A stretch of DNA of 64,000 bases. It comes from Roseburia_C sp031555935. Lineage in GTDB: Bacteria > Bacillota > Clostridia > Lachnospirales > Lachnospiraceae. The translations under genes and the position numbers were made by a program. Shown here in pieces: positions 53,885-62,344 of this stretch (within the stretch, counting starts at the first letter, position 1; every line of letters starts with the position of its first letter). The stretch covers positions 1 through 64,000 of the forward strand of contig JAVBTX010000001.1 of the NCBI GenBank assembly GCA_031555935.1, written 5' to 3'. Under the pieces are notes generated by a model, which was not told the DNA's origin, did not search any database, and saw only the letters and a list, made by a program, of their open reading frames with translations.

Positions 53885-53897
53885 ACCTTTCTCACAT

Positions 53898-54743
53898 TTA
53901 ACCTTTTACACCGCCAGCCGTAAGTCCAGAAACCATATATTTTTGAATTGCAAAAAAGACGATTAGCACCGGAACCGACACCAGAATTGCCGCGGCTGAA
54001 AATAATGGCCAGCTTCTGCTATAATCGTTTGACTGCAACTGATATAAACCACCAGCTAACGTATAACTGTTCTCATTTAACAGAAAGGTCGTCGCAAATA
54101 AGTATTCATTCCAGACAAATATCAGCACCATCACAGCCGTTACGATAATTGCCGGCAAAGCCAGCGGTACGACCACTCTCCACAGTAGCTGGAAATCATT
54201 GGCACCGTCAATTTTGGATGCTTCTTCAATTTCCACTGGGATGGTATCAAAATAGCCTTTCAAGTTCCATATGCTAAAAATGCACATACTGCCGGCATAA
54301 ATGATGACCAATCCAATTCTTGAGTTTAACAGTCCCAGTTGTTTAAATAATCGGAACAAGGCAAACATCGAAAGAATCTGAGGAAAAGCATTTAATAACA
54401 GTAACAGCTTCAAAATGGCATTCCGGCCGCGAAAGCGGAACCGTGAAAATGCATAGGATGCTGTTACAGCAAAGCTAAGGGCAATGACCATCGTCCAGAT
54501 ACTAAGTGACGCCGAGTTATAAAACCAGCGCAGGAATGGTTCTTCGACAATAATTCTGCGGTAATTTTCAAATGTAAACTGTTTTGGCAGCAAGGACAGT
54601 CCTGCTGAAAGCGCTCCGCCCCCACCACTAAAAGAAAGTGAAAGAGCATATAAAATCGGAACCAATGCCAACGCACTAATGGTAATAAAGACCAGATGCA
54701 GCATCCCCAACTGCACCTTTTTTTTCATTTTCTGCTTATGCAT
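53898..54743 (-). CDS. sugar ABC permease, MalG type
   Basis: A 281-residue inner-membrane permease with six membrane segments. The EAA loop that docks the ATPase reads EEASKIDGANDFQLLWRVVVPLALPAI, a standard CUT1 pattern; the C-terminal end LTAGGVKG is also typical. It overlaps the MalF-type stop by eight bases and is followed 14 bases later by the GH13 gene. No ATPase is in this operon. Confidence 0.92.
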   Translation of the reverse strand: MHKQKMKKKVQLGMLHLVFITISALALVPILYALSLSFSGGGGALSAGLSLLPKQFTFENYRRIIVEEPFLRWFYNSASLSIWTMVIALSFAVTASYAFSRFRFRGRNAILKLLLLLNAFPQILSMFALFRLFKQLGLLNSRIGLVIIYAGSMCIFSIWNLKGYFDTIPVEIEEASKIDGANDFQLLWRVVVPLALPAIIVTAVMVLIFVWNEYLFATTFLLNENSYTLAGGLYQLQSNDYSRSWPLFSAAAILVSVPVLIVFFAIQKYMVSGLTAGGVKG

Positions 54744-55635
54744 TTGCTCTCTCCTTATCTTCTTTTATCGCCCGATTGGTTGCCAGCGAAAATATCATAA
54801 TAATTACAAATATTAGAATCGACACTGCCGATGACAGTCCATAGTTATTTGACACAAAAGCGTTTTGATGGGCATAGGTAATAATTGTCTGTAACGACGC
54901 TCCCGATAATGCCCCCTTTTGCATAGTTAACAGATAGATAATATCAAACTGCTTGAACGTGGTAAATGTCGTCATAATGACTGCTGGTGCCACAATCCCC
55001 TTTAAAGATGGTACGGTGATATAAATATTCTTTTGCCAAAATCCCGCCCCATCTAAGACGGCGCTTTCATAATAACTTTGGTCGATGCTCTGCAATGCAC
55101 CGTCCATCATCATAATCATAAATGGCAATGCCATCCACAGATTTAGAACCATACAAGAGAGAAAGGCAGCTCCATTGGTGGACAGGAAATTGACTTTGTC
55201 AAATCCTAATGCCACCAACAGCTTATTGAGAAAACCAAACTCGGTGTTATACATCCCCACCCGCCATAGCAGGATGGAGACGTATGCTGGCATCGCCCAA
55301 GGAAACATCAGCAAGGTTTTATACAGCCGTTTTCCCCGAAGTCCCTCAGTATTTAATCCAACGGCAATAAAATACGCTGCCACAACCTGGATTACGATAT
55401 TGAAAACAGTCCACAAAATGGTTGTCAAAAGTGCTGCCAAAAATCCGGAGTCAGCCTTCAACAAGGCCCGGACATAATTCGAGGCGCCAATGACCTGATA
55501 ATCAAACCAATGATATAAATTCATATTTGTCAGTGATATATATCCCGTATATAGAATCGGAAATACAATTACTAAACCGATTAATCCCATCGCCGGCAGA
55601 CCATATAGCCAGGGCTTTTGCTTCTTATTTTTCAT
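54736..55635 (-). CDS. sugar ABC permease, MalF type
   Basis: A 299-residue permease starting at MKNKKQKPWLY; the ATG overlaps the stop of the binding-protein gene (TAATG), so it is translationally coupled and a longer 14-codon upstream start is not needed. Six membrane segments; the EAA motif is YYESAVLDGAGFWQKNIYITVPSLKGI. It pairs with the MalG-type permease that follows. Confidence 0.93.
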   Translation of the reverse strand: MKNKKQKPWLYGLPAMGLIGLVIVFPILYTGYISLTNMNLYHWFDYQVIGASNYVRALLKADSGFLAALLTTILWTVFNIVIQVVAAYFIAVGLNTEGLRGKRLYKTLLMFPWAMPAYVSILLWRVGMYNTEFGFLNKLLVALGFDKVNFLSTNGAAFLSCMVLNLWMALPFMIMMMDGALQSIDQSYYESAVLDGAGFWQKNIYITVPSLKGIVAPAVIMTTFTTFKQFDIIYLLTMQKGALSGASLQTIITYAHQNAFVSNNYGLSSAVSILIFVIIMIFSLATNRAIKEDKERANA

Positions 55636-56906
55636 TACTGCATATCCTCTATCGCGGTAAGTGCTGCCTGCTGACATCTTGCAGCGGCGGTATCAACGTC
55701 TTCACCAGACTTGTTAACTGCTGCCAATAATTCTTCCGATGGTCCCCACATGACGCTCATCTGCGGAACGTTTGGCATTGGCTCTGCGGTCTCGGCAGTT
55801 TTCTTCATTGCCATAATCATTTCGTTTGCGGTTACATCGGCATCGTCATATGCTTTTGCATTTGCCGGTGCACAATTAGACTGTTTTGCCAAGGCAATTC
55901 CCACCTCTGGCTGAGCAATTGCTAGCAGGGCTTTTGCCACGGCATCCTTTTTACCTTCCAGTGCATGTTTTAAGACACCAATGCTCTGTACTCCGGAATA
56001 CGGTGCTAATCCATTGCCATTTGGCAGGGTAAATTCAGCTAAAGATTTGATTCCTAGGTCAATGCCAGCTTCCTTAATGCCCGAAACCAGCCAAGGTCCA
56101 CCAATGATTGCCGCTGCATTTCCTTCATTAAATAATGCTGTTACGGTATTATAATCGCCATCCGCTTCTAATGCGGCAAATTTCTGATTATATGTAATTG
56201 CATCCTTTGTTTCCTGTAAATCAAGTCCCGGGTTGGCATCCTTGTCGATGATGTATCCACCAAACGCGTTGATAAACGGTGCTACATTATAGGCGGTCGA
56301 ATGCTGATTAACTAATACATAATCATTGGCCGCCACATCGGTATTTGCCACCATATAATCATATAGTTCATCCGTGGTGGTTGGTATTTCACTATCCCAT
56401 TTTGCCTTATTATACATAAACAATAGCGTTTCAAAATATACCGGCATCAAATATTGGGTATCCTTGTAGTTTCCAGCTGCGACTGTCATTGGCAACATCT
56501 CTGCTAATCCTTCTGCGCCAATTATTTCGTTGATATCTGCCAAAATTCCCATTTCTGCAAAACTGCCTAATGAATCATGTGCATATAAATACATGTCTGG
56601 TCCGTTTGCCGCATCATTACCGTATAATTGCAACTGCTCGGTCAAGCCGCTTTTCTTTTCAAATACAACCTCTACACCGTCTGCCGCTAATGTTCCATTG
56701 ACTGTTTCAGCAATGGTATTCATGATTCCTTCATCCCCGTCATGCCAAATTTTCACTTCTGTCATTGTTACCTCTGATTCCTCGTTCTCTGTTTCATTCT
56801 CCTGCTTTGACTCTGTCTTATCTGCTGTCGCATTTGCATTTCCACAGCCAGCCAGACAACTGATTGCCAAAACCCCACATAATAACATACTTACTGCTCT
56901 TTTCAT
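55635..56906 (-). CDS. maltose/maltodextrin-type solute-binding lipoprotein
   Basis: A 423-residue lipoprotein that would capture sugar outside the membrane and pass it to the MalFG-type permease. The lipobox LAGCGN lies at about residue 21, followed by a Glu/Thr-rich linker. The body has the class I sugar-binding-protein pattern (EVKIWHDGDEG, YLMPVYFETLLFMYNKAKW, GNAAAIIGGPWLVSGIKEAGI). AAGGAGGACAC precedes the ATG. Its promoter region carries a LacI-type operator. The sugar is inferred from the GH13 partner. Confidence 0.93.
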   Translation of the reverse strand: MKRAVSMLLCGVLAISCLAGCGNANATADKTESKQENETENEESEVTMTEVKIWHDGDEGIMNTIAETVNGTLAADGVEVVFEKKSGLTEQLQLYGNDAANGPDMYLYAHDSLGSFAEMGILADINEIIGAEGLAEMLPMTVAAGNYKDTQYLMPVYFETLLFMYNKAKWDSEIPTTTDELYDYMVANTDVAANDYVLVNQHSTAYNVAPFINAFGGYIIDKDANPGLDLQETKDAITYNQKFAALEADGDYNTVTALFNEGNAAAIIGGPWLVSGIKEAGIDLGIKSLAEFTLPNGNGLAPYSGVQSIGVLKHALEGKKDAVAKALLAIAQPEVGIALAKQSNCAPANAKAYDDADVTANEMIMAMKKTAETAEPMPNVPQMSVMWGPSEELLAAVNKSGEDVDTAAARCQQAALTAIEDMQ

Positions 56907-56918
56907 AATGTGTCCTCC

Positions 56919-56934
56919 TTAGGAAACCGTTTTC
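56919..56934. promoter_or_regulatory. LacI-type operator upstream of the binding-protein gene
   Basis: TTAGGAAACCGTTTTC, an approximate palindrome of the GAAA-CG-TTTC type, located directly upstream of the RBS of the binding-protein gene. Its first 11 bases recur exactly at 57040-57050 inside the lacI promoter. Confidence 0.6.
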
Positions 56935-57030
56935 TCGGTTTTGATTGTTTTCAAGCTTTTTTTGTTTGCTTGCTTAATTATTTTTTATCACCAAACGTCG
57001 ATATTTGCAACATTTTTGACAAAAAACATA

Positions 57031-57059
57031 TTGACTTTGTTAGGAAACCGCTATACTAT
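57031..57059 (+). promoter_or_regulatory. LacI gene promoter containing an operator half-site
   Basis: TTGACT (57031-57036), 17-base spacer, TACTAT (57054-57059). The 11-mer TTAGGAAACCG at 57040-57050 lies in the spacer, so the LacI protein could repress its own gene. Confidence 0.6.
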
Positions 57060-57095
57060 AAATGTAAATTTATACACTTTTCAAGGAGGTTTTTT

Positions 57096-58112
57096 ATGTC
57101 TGTAACTATCAGTGATGTAGCAAATGAAGCTGGCGTTTCTAATTCAACCGTTTCCAAGGTACTTAACAACTGGTCCACGATTTCCCCAGCAACCGTGGAA
57201 CGGGTAAATGCCGCCATCCGTAAATTAAACTACACCCCCAATGCAAGAGCCGTCAGCTTTGCCAGACAGACTACGCAAAATATCGTCTACTTGACCTCCT
57301 TAGAAAAGGATGAAGCTTACAAAAATCCTCATATGTTTGATATTATGTGCGGTGTCCATAAACAATTATCTGCTCACCAGTATACCCTTACCTTAGTTGA
57401 TACTGGAGCCGAAAATTTTCCAGGCGAGAACGTTTCCCAAGTAATCGCTCAAAAATGTGCCGATGGCATGATTATCCACGGCTCTGCCATCAACAAGGAG
57501 ATTGCTTCATTAATTATTAATGAAGACTTTCCGCATATTATTATTGGCCATCCGGGATTCGAAAGCAGACTTTGCTGGGTCGATACGAACCATGCCTTAG
57601 CTGGGCAGTTTGCCGCCAATCACATGCACGAGTGCGGTTACACCGATGTCGCTTTTATCGGCGGACGAAAAACGGACTATATTTCCTTTCAACGTCAGAA
57701 AGGCTTCACTTCCGCCATGCTAGATCAGGGCTGCCACATTCCCGCCAGCCGGATTCACTATACCAATTCCACAAAAAAAGAAAGCTATGAAACAACGCTT
57801 TCTCTTCTTGCCAAAAAACCTCTGCCACAGGCAATTATTTGCGAAAACAATCTGCTGGCACTTGGAACAATGAATGCACTTGCCGAATTACATTTAAAGG
57901 TTCCGCAGGATATCGCAGTGCTTACCTTTGATGCTTATCCATATTCCAGCATTATTGACCCAAGACCGACAGTGGTTGATATTAATGTTTATGATATGGG
58001 AATGCAGGCCGGCACGATGATGATTCGAAAACTTGAGAATCCGGCGTTACAGGTGCAAAGCTATACCACGCTGCCTGTGATTTTGCAGGGGGAAACGACG
58101 ATTCCGCGGTAA
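57096..58112 (+). CDS. LacI-family transcriptional regulator
   Basis: A 338-residue repressor. The ATG at 57096 follows AAGGAGG; an upstream frame of 62 residues has no site and overlaps the promoter. Residues 1-55 are the LacI helix-turn-helix plus hinge (TISDVANEAGVSNSTVSKVLNNW, RKLNYTPNARAVS), and the rest is a periplasmic-binding-like sugar sensor (HIIIGHPGFESRL, AICENNLLALGTM, LTFDAYPYSSIIDPRP). It is divergent from the maltodextrin operon, with shared operator-like sites, so it is its likely repressor. The C-terminus is close to the neighbouring small-protein gene, convergent. Confidence 0.93.
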   Translation: MSVTISDVANEAGVSNSTVSKVLNNWSTISPATVERVNAAIRKLNYTPNARAVSFARQTTQNIVYLTSLEKDEAYKNPHMFDIMCGVHKQLSAHQYTLTLVDTGAENFPGENVSQVIAQKCADGMIIHGSAINKEIASLIINEDFPHIIIGHPGFESRLCWVDTNHALAGQFAANHMHECGYTDVAFIGGRKTDYISFQRQKGFTSAMLDQGCHIPASRIHYTNSTKKESYETTLSLLAKKPLPQAIICENNLLALGTMNALAELHLKVPQDIAVLTFDAYPYSSIIDPRPTVVDINVYDMGMQAGTMMIRKLENPALQVQSYTTLPVILQGETTIPR

Positions 58113-58123
58113 ATAGAGTGTGA

Positions 58124-58435
58124 TTATCTATAATTGATAACCCAGCGCCCTTCTGACTGGAAATAGATTAGCCAGACCCTGTAGCTCCGACCTAAAATTT
58201 CCAATGTACAATCATATTCTATCGAAGGTGTACCAGCATAATTTTTCTTCCCCTGTGAATGTATGGTTATCTGGTCAATCTTTTGTATCGTACCATCTTC
58301 ATTCTGCACCTTTAACATCAGCGGGGTAATCTTACCAGTACTAGTAAACCAGCACTGACAAGCAATTTCCCGCTGGGTTCCCCTTACTTCACCCATACTA
58401 GTTCCCTGACTATTTGTTCCAATTCCAAATGGCAT
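58124..58435 (-). CDS. small conserved-looking protein in the SOS polymerase operon
   Basis: A 103-residue cytosolic protein. It begins 11 bases after the Y-family polymerase stop, with TAGGAGATGATAAG upstream of the ATG, so the two are in one transcript. The sequence is alpha/beta with several hydrophobic strands (ITPLMLKVQNEDGTIQKID, YDCTLEILGRSYRVWLIYFQSEGRWVINY) and one cysteine pair (CQC, C later). No family is recognised. Its tight coupling to the polymerase suggests a DNA-damage-response partner, as inference only. It is not a shadow frame of the polymerase or LacI gene. Confidence 0.7.
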   Translation of the reverse strand: MPFGIGTNSQGTSMGEVRGTQREIACQCWFTSTGKITPLMLKVQNEDGTIQKIDQITIHSQGKKNYAGTPSIEYDCTLEILGRSYRVWLIYFQSEGRWVINYR

Positions 58436-58446
58436 CTTATCATCTC

Positions 58447-59724
58447 CTATTTCACATTTACCCTGCTATAGTCTACTTCCCGCTTTTCTCTGGATATTCC
58501 GCCACACATATGATCAATTGGCTGCTTGTGAGAACTGTTCTCGATGAAGATTGCACGCTTGAGCGCGTCTATCCCATAACGAGTTCTGATGTCATCCACA
58601 GCTTCATCCAGCTTTTTCAATTTATCATAATCCACTTCATCAAATAGGCAGATTTGGCGCATAAAATCCCCATCTTTTACACGACTGGTATGAATTCCCA
58701 AATGCCGGATGGCACTTTTATCCCATCGTTCTTCAAATAGTCCACAGGCTGCTTCATAAATCTCCTTTGTTATATTTGTGGAAGTCTGTAGTATCCTCTG
58801 GTGGGATGAATAAGTTAAATCCGCGCTCTTAATTCCTACTGCCACAACCTCTATCTCAACTCCATCCAATCGAAGTCTGGCCCCCACTGTTTCTGCCAAC
58901 GCAAGTAATACCATTTTTGCAGTCTCCGTATCTGTCACGTCATATGGGGTGGTCGTACTGTTTCCATAGCCTTTGTTAGCCGGCTGCGCAGCCAATACTG
59001 GTGAAAAATCTATTCCATTGGCAAAGCCCCAAATTATCTCCCCTTGTTTTTTCAAAATGCGCCTCAACATTACGGGGTCAGCCTCGGCCAATTCACCAAT
59101 TGTGCGAATACCTAAAGAAAATAGCTTTTTGGTGGTTGCGCGTCCCACAAAAAACAGTTCTGATACCGGCAGCGGCCACATTTTTCTGCTTATCTCTTGC
59201 GGGTACAGGGTATGTACCCGGTCCGGTTTCTTAAAGTCCGAAGCCATCTTTGCTAAAAGTTTATTGTTGGAGATACCTATGTTAACAGTAAATCCCAGCT
59301 CTGCCCTGATTCTGTCTTTGATCATCTCTGCTGTCTCTTCTGGTGTGCCAAACAAATGGCAGGTAGCTGTCATGTCTAAAAATGACTCATCAATACTGTA
59401 TTGCTCCACCACATCGGTATACTCTCGAAGCAGCTCCATAAAAGCGGCTGAGCAACGCTCATATAGGCTATAATTTGGTGGTACCAATGTGAGTTCCGGG
59501 CACTTCTGCCTTGCCTCAAGTAAAGTCTCTCCGGTCTTGACACCATAATCCTTGGCAGGTATGGATTTCGCCAGGATAATCCCATGCCGCATCGCCATAT
59601 CACCACCAACGGCAGAGGGAATCTCTCGTAGATCTACCATGCCTCCCCGGTGAGCCAATCGATAAACAGCCTCCCAGGATAGGAAGGCTGAATTCACATC
59701 AATATGAAATATGATATTTTCCAA
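58447..59724 (-). CDS. Y-family DNA polymerase (Pol IV/UmuC-like)
   Basis: A 425-residue translesion DNA polymerase. The start is a TTG at 59724, 11 bases after AGGAGG, because the family N-terminus (IIFHIDVNSAFLSWEA, with catalytic DVNSAF) begins there; longer in-frame starts would include the operator. The palm-domain motif YSIDESFLDMT with its DE pair, the helix-hairpin-helix around ATTKKLFSLGIRTIGELAEADP and the little-finger C-terminal part are present, so the enzyme looks intact. Transcription is under an SOS-type promoter with two LexA-like boxes, one overlapping the start. It is followed by a small unknown gene and preceded by SRAP. Confidence 0.92.
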   Translation of the reverse strand: MENIIFHIDVNSAFLSWEAVYRLAHRGGMVDLREIPSAVGGDMAMRHGIILAKSIPAKDYGVKTGETLLEARQKCPELTLVPPNYSLYERCSAAFMELLREYTDVVEQYSIDESFLDMTATCHLFGTPEETAEMIKDRIRAELGFTVNIGISNNKLLAKMASDFKKPDRVHTLYPQEISRKMWPLPVSELFFVGRATTKKLFSLGIRTIGELAEADPVMLRRILKKQGEIIWGFANGIDFSPVLAAQPANKGYGNSTTTPYDVTDTETAKMVLLALAETVGARLRLDGVEIEVVAVGIKSADLTYSSHQRILQTSTNITKEIYEAACGLFEERWDKSAIRHLGIHTSRVKDGDFMRQICLFDEVDYDKLKKLDEAVDDIRTRYGIDALKRAIFIENSSHKQPIDHMCGGISREKREVDYSRVNVK

Positions 59725-59734
59725 ACGTGCGTTC
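59723..59734. promoter_or_regulatory. LexA/SOS box overlapping the polymerase start
   Basis: Minus-strand GAACGCACGTTT, fitting GAACRNRYGTTY, and overlapping the TTG start codon. Confidence 0.75.
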
Positions 59735-59749
59735 ACCTCCTGTGACTCA

Positions 59750-59778
59750 ATTATAGCAAACGCACGTTCTGCTTTCAA
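59750..59778 (-). promoter_or_regulatory. SOS promoter of the Y-family polymerase
   Basis: Minus-strand TTGAAA (59773-59778), 17-base spacer, TATAAT (59750-59755). A LexA-type box lies wholly in the spacer. Confidence 0.8.
59758..59769. promoter_or_regulatory. LexA/SOS box in the polymerase promoter spacer
   Basis: Minus-strand GAACGTGCGTTT, fitting GAACRNRYGTTY, within the -35/-10 spacer; a second box lies 24 bases downstream. Confidence 0.85.
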
Positions 59779-59810
59779 CTGGCAATTTATGTATCTGCCA
59801 ACCGCTATTT

Positions 59811-60392
59811 TTAAAACAAACTTATCTGTTCATAATCTGCTCTACGCTCCAATAAGCATGGTCTTTTGTGGAGAAATGTCTCTGTTTTACTCCCATTTAA
59901 AATCCACTCGCTGATTTCTTCCCGTTCCAGAATCAACGGCATACGGTCATGCACGGGTTGCATCGCAGCATTTGCCGCTGTAGTCAAAATAACGAAATGA
60001 TTCCCGTCTTCAAACCGATGATAGCAGCCCGCCATAAATAGGACTGGTTCTTCTTTTCTGTAAAATATATTCTTCTCTTTGACACGGTTCCATTCATAGA
60101 ACCAAGTGGCTGGTATCACAACTCGTCGATGCGTGACACTTTCCCGGAAGGTTGGCTTTTCCAATACAGACTCACATCTAGCGTTAAAGATAACCTGTTT
60201 CCCATGAAAGCCCTGAAAACCCCAGCGTTGCATCTGACAACTCAATGATAGCCCTTCAGCCGATAGGACTGGTGCTACATCGGTGGGATGGATGTCCATT
60301 CCGCCTTCATGCTTCAATTTCTGCTCCATCTGTAAAACCAGTCTTTCGATTTCTCTGGCCGTTTCATCATCCACATAATAACGTCCACACAT
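59811..60392 (-). CDS. SRAP-family protein (YedK/HMCES)
   Basis: A 193-residue SOS-response-associated peptidase family protein. The start MCGRYYVDDE is placed by GGAGGTAGCT; this exposes Cys2, which crosslinks to abasic sites in single-stranded DNA once the initiator Met is removed. Further family residues: NARCESVLEKPTFRESV, IPATWFYEWNR and PVHDRMPLIL. HMCES-type proteins shield abasic sites, and the gene lies directly upstream of the Y-family polymerase, in line with that role. It precedes the polymerase by 86 bases, and its own promoter shows no clear SOS box. Confidence 0.93.
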   Translation of the reverse strand: MCGRYYVDDETAREIERLVLQMEQKLKHEGGMDIHPTDVAPVLSAEGLSLSCQMQRWGFQGFHGKQVIFNARCESVLEKPTFRESVTHRRVVIPATWFYEWNRVKEKNIFYRKEEPVLFMAGCYHRFEDGNHFVILTTAANAAMQPVHDRMPLILEREEISEWILNGSKTETFLHKRPCLLERRADYEQISLF

Positions 60393-60433
60393 AGCTACCT
60401 CCAATCTCAGATGTTGATTTACAGTAGAAATCA

Positions 60434-62215
60434 TCACAATATTCCGACCATCTTCATCAAATATTTTGCGTTTGTAGTATTGGATTTTCCTACTTTTATT
60501 TGGTAGTCAAAACGTATTTCGTTCTCAACATAGTACTCTGCAAAACTGTAATTTTTAATTCTCAGATATTGGTCTGCAATCTCGCATAGTTCCAAGTCAT
60601 GGGTGGTGATAATGCCCATAATATTTAACGCGTTTAGCTTTGAAATTACGGTTTTCGCACCACTCAATCGGTCAACGGAATTTGTTCCCCTGAATATTTC
60701 GTCAATCAAAAAAATCATATTCTGTTCTTTTTCGGCTAGTTCAACAATTGATTTTATCCGTTTTAATTCTGCATAGAACGTAGAAATGCCTTCATTCAAA
60801 TCATCTGCTATCCTCATCGAGGTTATAATCTCCATGAGTGAAAAACTCATTTGCTTCGCACAAACAAAGCTGCCAGCGCGGCCTAACACCAGGTTAATAC
60901 CAACCGTTCTCAGAAAAGTGGTTTTGCCGGACATATTTGAGCCGGATATTATGAAAATATTATCCTGACAAGTAATATCGTTGTTTATACGGATATCATT
61001 TGGTATCAGTGGATGCCCCAACTGCTGCGCTTTTATTGTTTTGACACCTGCTATGTCAGGCAGACTGGCATTGCCGCAAAGGTTCGGAAAGTTGGAAAAG
61101 CACAGCAAGCTTTCAAAATCACCCAACGCAATAAACCAGCTTTCGGCAACACCTGCATATTTTATTTTCCATTCCTCATACCGAATGGCATTCTCATAGT
61201 CCCAAAGCAAAAGCGCATTTAAAACAAAATATATAATAGCATTATGTTTTGCCCCGATTCGGTCAGATATTTTGCTTAACTCTTTTATTGCTCGCTCAGC
61301 AGACAGCTCAGAAACGCCGAGCTGCGCTTGAATTTCTTTCAGTCGTTCAGATGTAAAGCTGCGGTTTCTAAGTGTTTCTATCACGATGCTATATGCATTT
61401 AGTTTGTGTGGTAAATGTGAAACCGCTCGTAAATACGCTTTTGTTTTCGGTATCCCAGCGACCCAAATAATTATTTGTATGGCTACAAGGTATAAGCCAA
61501 TTAGATACAGACTATTTAACCGAAATATGAATATGGCAGTTAGGAAAAGGAACGTCAGCATCGGGACATAATTTAATATCAACTTAATGACTTTGCTTCT
61601 TATAAATAAATGCGTATCCTTCAGTTCATCAACCAGTTTTTGTGTCGCGCAATCCGTACCGATTTTTGAAAAATGATACTCGATATGATTTGAAAAATCT
61701 ATGTCCGCACTTAATTCCGAAACAGCTTCTTGCCGTCTGCTTATTTCCGCTTTCGAATACTGCGGCTGCAAAAGGTCATTTGCATACGCTCGTCGGCCAT
61801 ACCAAGTATGGGTGGTATTCAGAAATTGAAAGTATGATTTCTGACCAACTATATCAAGGTCACAGGCATAGGGGTGTTTGGGGTCGATAAACTCTTCTCC
61901 AATATCGGTAAAATCTACCCACTTGCCTGATAATCTTTCTAAATGCTTTTTATTGATGGCGGCAATACCGCTTGAATAGTCAATTTTCTCATGTAGTTTA
62001 TGATGATAAATCCATAATACGACCAGTATCAGAAACTCCAATGTGCCCACGATTATCAGCTTAGTCGGAAATTCTTTTGTAAACATATGATAGAGTGATA
62101 TGCAAAAAAGCAGTACAAAAAAAAGCTTTATATAACCAACAATACTAGAAATAGCGCTGTGCTTTTTTATGATAGCTTCGTGCAATTTGATTCGCTTGAT
62201 AAATTCTTGTTGCAT
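60434..62215 (-). CDS. membrane-anchored MutS-related ATPase
   Basis: A 593-residue protein. The C-terminal part has a MutS-family ATPase: Walker A GSNMSGKTTFLRT, Walker B MIFLIDEIFRGTNSVDRLSGA and the HDLELCEIAD end. Unlike MutS1/MutS2 it has four hydrophobic segments near the N-terminus (about residues 28-70 and 210-255) instead of the mismatch-binding domain, and no Smr domain. This is a MutS relative of the uncharacterised membrane class. It lies directly upstream of SRAP, with its own promoter and GAGGTAG RBS. Its action on DNA or membrane is unknown. Confidence 0.83.
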   Translation of the reverse strand: MQQEFIKRIKLHEAIIKKHSAISSIVGYIKLFFVLLFCISLYHMFTKEFPTKLIIVGTLEFLILVVLWIYHHKLHEKIDYSSGIAAINKKHLERLSGKWVDFTDIGEEFIDPKHPYACDLDIVGQKSYFQFLNTTHTWYGRRAYANDLLQPQYSKAEISRRQEAVSELSADIDFSNHIEYHFSKIGTDCATQKLVDELKDTHLFIRSKVIKLILNYVPMLTFLFLTAIFIFRLNSLYLIGLYLVAIQIIIWVAGIPKTKAYLRAVSHLPHKLNAYSIVIETLRNRSFTSERLKEIQAQLGVSELSAERAIKELSKISDRIGAKHNAIIYFVLNALLLWDYENAIRYEEWKIKYAGVAESWFIALGDFESLLCFSNFPNLCGNASLPDIAGVKTIKAQQLGHPLIPNDIRINNDITCQDNIFIISGSNMSGKTTFLRTVGINLVLGRAGSFVCAKQMSFSLMEIITSMRIADDLNEGISTFYAELKRIKSIVELAEKEQNMIFLIDEIFRGTNSVDRLSGAKTVISKLNALNIMGIITTHDLELCEIADQYLRIKNYSFAEYYVENEIRFDYQIKVGKSNTTNAKYLMKMVGIL

Positions 62216-62257
62216 ATAATACTACCTCAAACATTTCTAAAATCAATTTTAAGTAAT

Positions 62258-62286
62258 ATTTTACACATTGTTATCCTTGCATGCAA
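62258..62286 (-). promoter_or_regulatory. promoter of the MutS-related gene
   Basis: Minus-strand TTGCAT (62281-62286), 17-base spacer, TAAAAT (62258-62263), just past the nifJ terminator. Confidence 0.65.
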
Positions 62287-62300
62287 GAGTAAATGTTCTT

Positions 62301-62332
62301 AAAACAGGCACCCCATTCCCCTGGATGCCTGT
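62301..62332 (-). terminator. terminator after nifJ
   Basis: Minus-strand stem ACAGGCATCC/GGGGTGCCTGT followed by TTTTAAG. Confidence 0.85.
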
Positions 62333-62344
62333 CTGTCGTCTACT

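Noticed and set aside
58973..59473. 166-residue plus-strand frame inside the polymerase gene
   Set aside because: It is antisense to conserved polymerase motifs and has no family-like sequence.
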